Shown: piece after piece, positions 56,918 to 64,000 of the stretch | How the letters are laid out: each line of letters opens with the position of its first letter | Position numbering within the stretch: position 1 is the stretch's first letter | NCBI GenBank assembly: GCA_963782465.1 | Contig: CAWAJR010000003.1 | Coordinates: 1,054,001-1,118,000 of the forward strand | Origin: JAODBJ01 sp963782465 | GTDB lineage: Bacteria > Actinomycetota > Acidimicrobiia > IMCC26256 > PALSA-610 | DNA: 64,000 nt | Direction of reading: 5' to 3' | Program-made: the position numbers and the translations under genes | The notes under the pieces: generated by a model | The model's database searches: none | Seen by the model: only the letters and a program-made list of their open reading frames with translations | Told to the model about the DNA's origin: nothing

Positions 56918-58172
56918 GTGCGCGCCGGGGTTTCGCTCGCGCCGCCTCGCGTCGAGGCGGCGAACCGTTACGCGTCCGTACGAGATCTGACCGAGGCGTT
57001 GGCGTGCCCACTCTCGGCCGAAGACCAGACCATCCAATCGATGCCCGACGCCAGCCCGACGAAATGGCATCGCGCGCACACGACGTGGTTCTTCGAAACG
57101 TTCCTGCTGCGCGTCGATGACGCCGGGTACGAACCCTTCGACACCGCGTACGAGTACCTCTTCAATTCGTATTACGAGGCCGTCGGCCCCGGCACCCGCG
57201 GGCCGAACGCGGGTTGCTGTCGCGCCCGACCGTCGCCGACATCGGCCGGTACCGCCGCCACGTCGACGCCGCGATGGCCGCGTTCCTCGATCGAGGCGCG
57301 GCTGCCGACCCCGACATCGGCGCGCTCGTCGAACTCGGCTTGCACCACGAGCAGCAACACCAAGAACTGCTCCTGATGGACATCAAGCACACGCTGTCGG
57401 TGAACCCTCTCCTCCCCGCATACGACGATCTCCCGGTCGCGCCACCGGCGCGGCACGCGCGCCGCAGTGGCTCGCGCACGACGGCGGCCTCGTCGAGATC
57501 GGTCACCGGGGTGACACCTTCTGCTTCGACAACGAATGCCCGCGTCATACCGCGTACGTACAGCCGTTCGCGCTCGCCGACCAGCCGGTGACGTGCGGGG
57601 AATGGCTGGCGTTCATGGCCGACGACGGGTACACGCGCCCGGAACTGTGGTTGTCGGAAGGTTGGGCCACGGTGCAGCAGCACCGCTGGGACGCGCCGGC
57701 CTACTGGCACCGCGATCTCGGCGCGTGGAGCGTGTTCACGCTCGCGGGCCCGAAACCGGTCGATCCATCGGAACCGGTGTGCCACGTGAGTTACTTCGAG
57801 GCCGATGCGTACGCGCGCTGGAGCGGCGCGCGGCTCCCGACCGAAACCGAGTGGGAGGCGCTCGCGGCGGAGCAACCCGCCGAAGGCCACTTCCTCGATC
57901 CCGCCGTCCTTCACCCCCGAGCGCCCGAACCCGCGAACCTCTACGGCGACGTCTGGCAGTGGACGGCGTCGGCCTACCTCCCCTACCCGGGGTTCGCGCC
58001 CGCCGCCGGTGCAGTCGGTGAGTACAACGGCAAGTTCATGGTGAACCAGCACGTGCTCCGGGGCGGGAGCTGTGCAACGCCACCCGGCCACACCCGCGCC
58101 ACGTACCGCAACTTCTTCCCCGCCGCTTCGCGTTGGCCCTTCACCGGCGCCCGCCTCGCGCGCGACATCTGA
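56918..58172 (+). CDS. egtB: Ergothioneine synthase EgtB (sulfoxide synthase), two frameshifts
   Basis: EgtB is an iron enzyme joining trimethylhistidine to gamma-glutamylcysteine or cysteine. The DinB-like part has KWHRAHTTWFFETFLL and FNSYYEAVGP, then LLSRPTVADIGRYRRHVDAAM and LGLHHEQQHQELLLMDIKHTL, which together hold the three iron His. The FGE-sulfatase part has FCFDNECPRHTAYVQPFALAD and NLYGDVWQWTASAYLPYPGF. The frame changes near 57187-57190, where one missing C would restore GPRHPRAERGLL, and again near 57457-57463 in a GC repeat. The ATGs of each fragment are incidental. The rest is well conserved, so indel error is a serious possibility. Confidence 0.88.
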
Positions 58173-58190
58173 ACCGAAAGGTCACCCCTC

Positions 58191-59165
58191 ATGACGACTG
58201 CATTGACGGTCGACGTCCGCATCGCGCCCGGCGACCGGCGCGCGTCCCTCGAACGAGATGTGCGAGAAGGCCTCACCCGACCGGAGAAGACCTTGCCGCC
58301 GGTCTGGTTCTACGACGATCGGGGCAGCGAACTGTTCGACCAGATCACCCGGCTCCCCGAGTACTACCTCACCCGGGCCGAACGAGCGATCCTCCTGCCG
58401 TACGCGAACGAGATCGCCGCCACGGCCAAGGCCGAAACGCTCGTCGAGCTGGGGTCGGGCACGTCGGAGAAGACCCGCACCCTGCTCGACGCCATGGCCG
58501 GCACGGGCGAGTTGCGGCGCTTCGTGCCCTTCGACGTCAGTGAAGAGACACTGCGCGTCGCGGCCCACGACATCGCCGCGGTGTACGGCATCGAAGTGTG
58601 CGCCGTCGTCGGCGACTTCCATCGCCATCTCGACGCGATCCCGCGCGGGGGCCGGCGCCTCGTCGCGTTCCTCGGCAGCACGATCGGGAACTTCACACCG
58701 GGGCAACGAAAGCGTTTCTTCGTCGACCTCGACTGCACGATGGACCACGAAGACCGGCTCCTGCTCGGTACCGACCTCGTCAAACCGGTCGGTCGCCTCG
58801 TCGCCGCGTACAACGACGCGGCCGGCGTCACGGCCGAGTTCAACCGCAACGTGTTGCGCGTGTTGAACGCCGAGCTCGGCGCCGACTTCGACCTCGACGC
58901 GTTCGAGCACGTCGCGGTGTGGAACGAGCAGGAACGCTGGATGGAGATGCGGTTGCGTTCGCTCGCCGACCAGACGGTCGAGATCCCCGGTGTCGACCGG
59001 CGCGTGCACTTCGGCGAGGGCGAGGAGATGCGCACCGAGATCTCGGCGAAGTTCACCCCCGGACAGGTCACCGACGAACTGTGGGAAGCGGGATTCGTCG
59101 TCGACCAGACCTGGACCGACCCCGCGGGCGACTTCCTCCTCACGCTCGCCCGGCCGTACTGCTGA
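58191..59165 (+). CDS. egtD: L-histidine N(alpha)-methyltransferase
   Basis: The 324-residue SAM-dependent enzyme trimethylates His to hercynine, the first step of ergothioneine synthesis. Characteristic motifs are LPPVWFYDDRGSELFDQITRLPEYYLTRAERAIL, the SAM loop VELGSGTSEKTRTLLDA, FLGSTIGNFTPGQRKRF, LLGTDLVKPVGRLVAAYND and FNRNVLRVLNAELGADFDL. It follows egtB by 18 bases. egtA, egtC and egtE are not in the window. AAAGG precedes the ATG. Confidence 0.97.
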   Translation: MTTALTVDVRIAPGDRRASLERDVREGLTRPEKTLPPVWFYDDRGSELFDQITRLPEYYLTRAERAILLPYANEIAATAKAETLVELGSGTSEKTRTLLDAMAGTGELRRFVPFDVSEETLRVAAHDIAAVYGIEVCAVVGDFHRHLDAIPRGGRRLVAFLGSTIGNFTPGQRKRFFVDLDCTMDHEDRLLLGTDLVKPVGRLVAAYNDAAGVTAEFNRNVLRVLNAELGADFDLDAFEHVAVWNEQERWMEMRLRSLADQTVEIPGVDRRVHFGEGEEMRTEISAKFTPGQVTDELWEAGFVVDQTWTDPAGDFLLTLARPYC

Positions 59166-59236
59166 GGTCGGCGGGTGACATGCGGGCCCGCCGGTCGGTA
59201 CAGTCCCGCATCCGAACCGGCGAAGAGGCGCGTCTG

Positions 59237-59734
59237 ATGACACACCCGGTGATGCTCCAACAGATTGGGCGCCAGCGTCAGCAAGACACTCGTGCCCGCG
59301 GCCCGCGCCGGCGGCGCAAGGAGGAACTGATCGGCGCGCTCCGCAACTCGTCGCTGTTCGCGTTCGCGACCGACAAGGACCTGCGGAACGTCGCGAAGCA
59401 CGCGCAGACCCTCGTGGTGGTGAAAGGCACCGTGATCGTCCGCGAGGGCGAACCCGGCGATCGCTTCTACGTGATGCTCGACGGCGCCGCGCGCGTGTCG
59501 CGTAACGGTCGCAAGATCGCCGACCTCGGGAGCGGTCAGAGCTTCGGCGAACTTGCCTTGCTCGTGAACCTGCCCCGCAATGCGACCGTCAGTGCGACCG
59601 ACGACAGCGAGCTCGTTTCCTTCGAGCGCAAGACGTTCGCCCACCTGCTCGACGAGTCGCCCCTGTTCGCCCGGCGCCTCCTCGAAGGGCTCGCCAAGCG
59701 GCTGCGCGAGTTCGACGCCCGCAGCGTCCAGTAA
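59237..59734 (+). CDS. Cyclic-nucleotide-binding domain protein
   Basis: The 165-residue protein has a basic N-terminus (RARGPRRRRKEELIGAL) and one CNB domain: FAFATDKDLRNVAKHA, VVREGEPGDRFYVMLDGAARV, the phosphate-binding cassette GQSFGELALLVNLPRNATVSATDDSEL, and a C-terminal helix. The cassette keeps Gly-Glu-Leu-Ala and Arg-Asn-Ala-Thr, so cAMP or cGMP binding is plausible. No HTH follows, so it is not a Crp-type DNA-binding regulator. It probably acts as a ligand-responsive partner of another protein. Confidence 0.88.
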   Translation: MTHPVMLQQIGRQRQQDTRARGPRRRRKEELIGALRNSSLFAFATDKDLRNVAKHAQTLVVVKGTVIVREGEPGDRFYVMLDGAARVSRNGRKIADLGSGQSFGELALLVNLPRNATVSATDDSELVSFERKTFAHLLDESPLFARRLLEGLAKRLREFDARSVQ

Positions 59735-59806
59735 CCGGGGGCCGGTAGGGATAACCCGACCTCCGCGACGCCCGGGGGCAGGATGGTCGGGCCGGCGCGC
59801 TCGCCG

Positions 59807-59812
59807 TACCGT
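59807..59812 (+). promoter_or_regulatory. Putative -10 element of the histidine-kinase operon
   Basis: TACCGT is followed after seven bases by GTG 59820, again matching the leaderless TANNNT-N7-GTG layout. An in-frame GTG at 59811 overlaps the hexamer and is therefore a less likely start. Confidence 0.4.
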
Positions 59813-59819
59813 GCGTGAC

Positions 59820-61079
59820 GTGATCGCACGCCTCTTCCGCCCGTGGACATCCGGCCGCACGTGGCGCGCGCTCGCTTCGAACGTTTCGGGGCTGCCGGTC
59901 GGGATCGTCGCCTTCGTGGTCACGATCACCCTGCTGGCAATGAGCGCCGGGCTCTTCATCACCTTCCCCCTCGCGCTGCCCTTCGCGTGGTTGGGCTTCG
60001 TGACGGCGGTCGGGTTCGGGCGGTTACAGCGCTCGCGGGTCGCCGCGCTCCTCGACACCAACCTCGCCTCACCGCACCCACCGCTCACGCCCGGTTCGTG
60101 GTTCTCCCATCTCGTGCAGCGGGCGAAGCAGGCGAGCCGGTGGCGCGAGATCGCGTACAACGTGAGCGCATTGCCGATCGGCATCCTGACGTTCGTAGGC
60201 TCGGTCGCGGTGTGGAGCGGTTCGCTCGCGTTCGTCGCCTTGCCGTTCTACGTGCATGCGCTCCCCGGCGGGACCGCCGAGTTCGGCCTGTTCGACGTCG
60301 GCGCCGGCACCGCCGCCGCCCTCACCTGCCTCGTGGGCGCGATCGGTGTCGTGTTCCTCGCACCGTGGGTGACACTCGGGCTCGCCGCGATCGACCGTGC
60401 GGTCGCGACGGCCCTGCTCGGCCCGCGGCCCCAGCAGCTCCTCGCCGCCGAGGTCGCACGGCTCGACGCCAGCCGGGTCGCCGCGCTCGACAGCGCCGAA
60501 GCCGAACGCCGCCGCATCGAACGCGACCTGCACGACGGCGCGCAGCAGCGCATCGTGAAGCTCGGCATGGACCTCGGCATGGCCCACGAGCGGTTCGACG
60601 CCGACCCGGCGGGAGCCCGGCAACTCGTCGCCGAGGCCCACGAGGAGGCGAAGGCCGCGCTCAGCGAACTCCGCGACCTCGTGCGCGGCTTTCACCCCGC
60701 GATCCTCGAGGATCGCGGTCTCGACGCCGCCCTTTCGAGCGTCGTGGCCCGCGCGCCGGTGCCGGTGACATTGCGGGTGAACGTTGCCGAGCGCCCGAGC
60801 CCCTCGGTCGAGAGCACCGCGTACTTCGTCGTGGTGGAAGCGCTCACCAACATCGCCAAGCACGCGGGCGCGACGAAGGCGGCAGTCACGATCGAGCGCC
60901 GCGGCGACCGGCTCGGCATCGACGTGAGCGACGACGGTCACGGCGGCGCCGATGCCACCCAGGGCAGCGGCCTCGCCGGACTCGCCGAACGCGCCCGGGC
61001 GCTCGGCGGCTGGATGCAGGTGCTCAGCCCTCCGGGCGGACCGACGAGCGTCCTGGTGGAGTTGCCATGCGCATCGTGA
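59820..61079 (+). CDS. NarL-type sensor histidine kinase
   Basis: The 419-residue protein has an N-terminal membrane sensor region (about residues 1-210) with paired helices including VAFVVTITLLAMSAGLFITFPLALPF and TCLVGAIGVVFLAPWVTLGL. A HisKA_3 domain follows with RRRIERDLHDGAQQRIVKLGMDLG, where His in DLHDG is the phospho-acceptor. The HATPase domain has VVVEALTNIAKHAGATKAAV, DDGHGG and SGLAGLAERARALGG. This is the usual actinobacterial LiaS/NarX-like kinase. The response regulator starts 13 bases before its stop, so the two are coupled. Confidence 0.92.
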   Translation: MIARLFRPWTSGRTWRALASNVSGLPVGIVAFVVTITLLAMSAGLFITFPLALPFAWLGFVTAVGFGRLQRSRVAALLDTNLASPHPPLTPGSWFSHLVQRAKQASRWREIAYNVSALPIGILTFVGSVAVWSGSLAFVALPFYVHALPGGTAEFGLFDVGAGTAAALTCLVGAIGVVFLAPWVTLGLAAIDRAVATALLGPRPQQLLAAEVARLDASRVAALDSAEAERRRIERDLHDGAQQRIVKLGMDLGMAHERFDADPAGARQLVAEAHEEAKAALSELRDLVRGFHPAILEDRGLDAALSSVVARAPVPVTLRVNVAERPSPSVESTAYFVVVEALTNIAKHAGATKAAVTIERRGDRLGIDVSDDGHGGADATQGSGLAGLAERARALGGWMQVLSPPGGPTSVLVELPCAS

Positions 61080-61711
61080 TCGCCGAAGACTCCGTGCTGC
61101 TGCGCGCCGGGCTCACGCGCCTCCTCGCCGACGCGGGCGAGGACGTGATCGCGGCAGTCGCCGACGGCGACGCCCTCGTCGACGCGGTTGGCCGCCACGC
61201 GCCCGACCTTGCGATCGTCGACGTGCGGATGCCGCCGACGCACACCGACGAAGGCATCCGCGCCGCGATCGAGATCCGGGAGCGGTGGCCGTCGGTCGGG
61301 ATTCTCGTGCTCTCGCAGTACGTGGAGGAGCGCTACGCGATCGACCTGCTCGCCGGCGACACCGCCCGCCTCGGGTACCTGCTCAAGGACCGGGTCGCCG
61401 ACGTGACCGACTTCGTCGAAGCGGTACGCCGCGTCGGTACGGGTGGCACCGCGCTCGACCCGGAAGTGATCTCGCAACTGTTCGCCCGATCACGCCACCG
61501 CGATCCGATCGAACGGCTCTCGCCCCGCGAGCGCGAAGTGCTCGGCCTGATGGCCGAAGGACGTTCGAACGCGGCGATCGCGAACGCGCTCGTCGTGAGC
61601 GACGGCGCGGTGGAGAAACACGTCCGCAACATCTTCACCAAGCTCGATCTCGCGCCCACCGAATCGGACCACCGACGGGTACTCGCCGTCCTCCAGTGGC
61701 TCGGAGCCTGA
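61067..61711 (+). CDS. NarL/FixJ-family response regulator
   Basis: The 214-residue regulator has a receiver domain with MRIVIAEDSVLLRAGL, phospho-acceptor Asp in DLAIVDVRMPP, and switch residues in ILVLSQYVEERYA and LLKDRV. A LuxR-type HTH follows: LSPREREVLGLMAEGRSNAAIANALVVSDGAVEKHVRNIFTKLDL. ATG 61067 overlaps the kinase gene by 13 bases. The DUF4097 protein starts one base after its stop, so that gene is probably in the same operon and a sensor accessory or target. Confidence 0.96.
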   Translation: MRIVIAEDSVLLRAGLTRLLADAGEDVIAAVADGDALVDAVGRHAPDLAIVDVRMPPTHTDEGIRAAIEIRERWPSVGILVLSQYVEERYAIDLLAGDTARLGYLLKDRVADVTDFVEAVRRVGTGGTALDPEVISQLFARSRHRDPIERLSPREREVLGLMAEGRSNAAIANALVVSDGAVEKHVRNIFTKLDLAPTESDHRRVLAVLQWLGA

Positions 61712-61712
61712 C

Positions 61713-62516
61713 ATGACCACCGCGACCCTCCCACTCCCCCAACCGCACCATTCCGCGAGCGTCGCGTGGCTCACGGGCGGCGCGATCCTCGCTGCCACCG
61801 CGATCACGTTCGGCGTCCTCAACGTGGTCGGTTTGCTCGCCTACCAGAAGTTGCACTTCGCGACCGCGCTCCCGGCGACGATCCGCAGCGTCGACATCAA
61901 CAACGATGCCGGGCATGTGCACGTGTTCACCGCGACCTCGGGGAGCTACCGCATCGAAGGCAACGGCGTGCGGGGGCTCTCGAAACCGACCCACCACGAG
62001 CAGGTCGCGAACGGCCGGCTCGTCGCGTCGGCCGAGTGCCGGAACCTGTTCTCCGGTACCTGCGACATGAACCTCGACGTGTACGTGCCGGCCGGTGTCG
62101 CGGTGCACGTGCGCGCGAGCGGCGGCGGCATCACCCTGACCGGCGCGGTTGGCAACGTCGACGCGTCGTCGTCGGGTGGAGGGGTCACCGTCGACGGCGC
62201 CCGCGGTGGCGATGTGCGGCTGCACTCGAGCGGCGGGAGCGTCAATGCGACCGGTCTCGCTGCATCGACGGTCGATGCTTCCTCTTCCGGAGGGCACGTC
62301 GAGCTCGCGTTCGATACCGCGCCCAACAACGTGCACGCGACGTCGAGCGGCGGCCACGTGACCGTGACCCTGCCGCACACCTCCGATCTCTACCGGGTGA
62401 GCGTCTCGTCGAGCGGCGGGAGCACCCACGACAACGTCCGCACCGACCCGACGAGCGATCGCACCATCGACGCCCACTCGTCGGGCGGCGGCGTCACCGT
62501 GCAGTACCCGCAGTAA
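61713..62516 (+). CDS. DUF4097-type beta-solenoid membrane-anchored protein
   Basis: The 267-residue protein has one N-terminal helix (AWLTGGAILAATAITFGVLNVVGLLAY) and then an extracytoplasmic right-handed beta region. Repeating SSGG motifs (DASSSGGGVTVDG, LHSSGGSVNATG, DASSSGGHVEL, ATSSGGHVTVTL, SVSSSGGSTHD, DAHSSGGGVTV) occur every 15-25 residues and place Ser-Gly turns in register. Two Cys (AECRNLFSGTCDMN) may form a disulfide. Such proteins are frequent next to LiaRS-like systems. Here it follows the response regulator by one base, so an envelope-stress function is likely. Confidence 0.85.
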   Translation: MTTATLPLPQPHHSASVAWLTGGAILAATAITFGVLNVVGLLAYQKLHFATALPATIRSVDINNDAGHVHVFTATSGSYRIEGNGVRGLSKPTHHEQVANGRLVASAECRNLFSGTCDMNLDVYVPAGVAVHVRASGGGITLTGAVGNVDASSSGGGVTVDGARGGDVRLHSSGGSVNATGLAASTVDASSSGGHVELAFDTAPNNVHATSSGGHVTVTLPHTSDLYRVSVSSSGGSTHDNVRTDPTSDRTIDAHSSGGGVTVQYPQ

Positions 62517-62603
62517 CCCGTCGCCGCGCGCCGGCCGCGCGGCCCCGTCGAACCGTCAATCGCCCGGGGTCTTGGCCTCGCGCGCTTGCAGACAGGAGCA
62601 ACC

Positions 62604-64000
62604 ATGCTGGCCCGACTCGCCCGTTTCTCGTTCCGGCGCCGCCGGCGCGTCGTCGCCGCGTGGCTGCTCCTCCTCGTGCTCGCGCTCGCCGTCGGGCCGC
62701 AGTTCGCCGGGAAGTGGGCGAACAACGGCCGCCTGCCCGGTACCGACTCCCAACGGGCCGCCGACCTCCTCACCCATTCCTTCCCGCAACGATCAGGCGA
62801 CGACATCACGATCGTGTTCGCCGACGTGCCGGCGCATCGCGCCCGATCGCGACGTTCCTGCACGCGGTGGCGCGGGTGCCGGCGATCGAGGACGTGCAAC
62901 CGATCCAGATGTCGCGCGGGGGCCAAATCGGCACCGCGACCGCGGTCCTCGACACCACCGACCGGGCTCGCACTACCGCGGCCGTCGATCGCATCGACGC
63001 GCTCGCCGGCCCGCTCCGGCATCACGGCGTGCGCGTCGAGTTCGGCAGCGACTGGTTCTCGAGCGGCAGCATGCCGGCCACCGAAGCCATCGGCCTCGCC
63101 GCCGCGATCGTCGTGCTGCTTCTCGCGTTCGGGTCGTTGCTCGCGATGGGGCTACCGATCCTCACCGCGCTCGCCGGCATCGGGATCGCCGTCGCCGGTG
63201 TTGGGCTGGTCGCGAACTTCGCGTCGACGCCCGACTTCGCGCCGCAGGTCGCGGTGATGATCGGTCTCGGCGTGGGGATCGACTACGCGCTGTTCATCGT
63301 GACCCGTTACCGCCGCGCCCTCGATCGCGGGCAGGTGCCGATCGACGCGGTCGTCGAGGCGATGACGACATCGGGCCGGGCCGTGCTGTTCGCCGGTTGC
63401 ACTGTGGTGGTGTCGCTGCTCGGCATGCTGGTGATGGGACTGTCGTTCCTCTACGGCCTCGCGATCGGCACGTCGCTCGCGGTCGCGATCGCGGTTGCGG
63501 CGGCCGTCACGCTGCTCCCCGCGCTCCTCGGCTTCATCGGGACCAACATCAACCGGTTCAGCGTCGGCCGCCACCGCCGTGAACCGAGCGGGGGGTTGTT
63601 CGCACGGTGGGCCGGGTTCGTGCAACGGCGCCCGTTCGTCGTCGCGGCGGCGGGGCTCACGCTGCTCGTCGTGGCCGGCCTCCCCGTGCTCGGGATGCGC
63701 CTCGGTGTGGCCGACGCGAGCAACGACCCGGCATCGTCGACCACGCACCAGGCCTACAACCTCATCGCCGACGGGTTCGGCGCCGGCGCGAACGGCCCGA
63801 TCGAGGTCGTCTTCGACGGCCGGATCGCACAGGAGCAGGCGGCGATCGCGCGGGTCGTCACCGCGTTGCGCGAAACGCCGGGCGTGGTGCACGTCGGCGA
63901 GCCGGTGACGAGCCCGAACGGCGACGCCGCGATCGCGACGCTCGTACCCGCCGACGGCCCCCAAACGGCGGCGACCGTCCACCTGTTGCACCACCTGCGC
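62604..64000 (+). CDS. MMPL-family transporter, frameshifted and truncated by the window end
   Basis: ATG 62604 follows AGGAG. The N-terminus (FSFRRRRRVVAAWLLLLVLALAVGPQFAGKW, RLPGTDSQRAADLL) is typical of MMPL proteins. At about 62841-62846 the frame changes. One extra C in the GCGCCC run would restore AHRAPIATFLHAVARVPAIEDV, which continues to the window edge. That part has the five-helix cluster and VMIGLGVGIDYALFIVTRYRRALD with the proton-relay Asp. The second half is incomplete. It is the second MMPL transporter of the window and has no visible regulator gene. The frameshift may be technical. Confidence 0.85.

Overview
This 64 kb window reads as chromosomal DNA of a high-GC actinobacterium. 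The gene set (F420-type oxidoreductases, acyl-CoA dehydrogenases, MMPL transporters, ergothioneine genes, a DUF222/13E12 HNH protein, fused Liv-type ABC subunits) and the frequent leaderless promoters of the form TANNNT-N7-GTG fit Actinomycetota, most likely Acidimicrobiia. That placement is an inference. I saw no rRNA, tRNA, CRISPR array, transposase, integrase or phage structural gene.

Layout. 1-3.5 kb: end of a sugar-nucleotide epimerase, a GH15 trehalase/glucoamylase-like enzyme and a fructosamine-kinase-like protein. 3.5-7.6 kb: first PadR-ABC-FtsX module. 7.6-11.9 kb: a SnoaL/Ddn-like fusion, then a CsoR-type repressor divergent from an MMPL exporter with two CsoR-like operators between them. 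11.9-15.4 kb: second PadR-ABC-FtsX module, reverse strand. 15.4-20.1 kb: carbohydrate genes (RraA-like aldolase, sialidase-like BNR protein, a 71-residue deletion derivative of xylose isomerase, GH3 beta-xylosidase). 20.4-22.2 kb: a two-gene TcmP/DUF5131 unit. 22.7-32.1 kb: a catabolic and uptake cluster (amidohydrolase, Rieske oxygenase, double-VOC protein, Liv-type binding protein, MFS-LivF fusion, LivH-LivM fusion, LivG), followed by a convergent TetR regulator.

33-43.5 kb: AlaX editing hydrolase, a clan GH-A hydrolase, a VOC protein, an LLM oxidoreductase, two acyl-CoA dehydrogenases, ArsC-like and Aat proteins, an MFS carrier with an abnormal 5' end, two diverged tandem unknowns, a cupin and a MarR regulator with tandem operators. 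43.5-49.6 kb: gltB-gltD glutamate synthase with a strong intercistronic hairpin. 49.7-52.9 kb: small unknowns, an M48-like membrane protein that has lost HExxH, and a DUF222 HNH nuclease whose start codon lies inside a perfect SOS (LexA) palindrome. 53-56.6 kb: third PadR-ABC-FtsX module. 56.8-59.2 kb: egtB-egtD for ergothioneine. 59.2-64 kb: a cyclic-nucleotide-binding protein, a NarL-type two-component system with a DUF4097 protein, and a second MMPL transporter running off the end.

At least six frameshifts interrupt otherwise well-conserved genes (FtsX-1, ABC-2, LLM oxidoreductase, egtB twice, MMPL-2). Most sit in short C/G runs or GC dinucleotides and fit single-base losses, so uncorrected sequencing error is at least as likely as gene decay.
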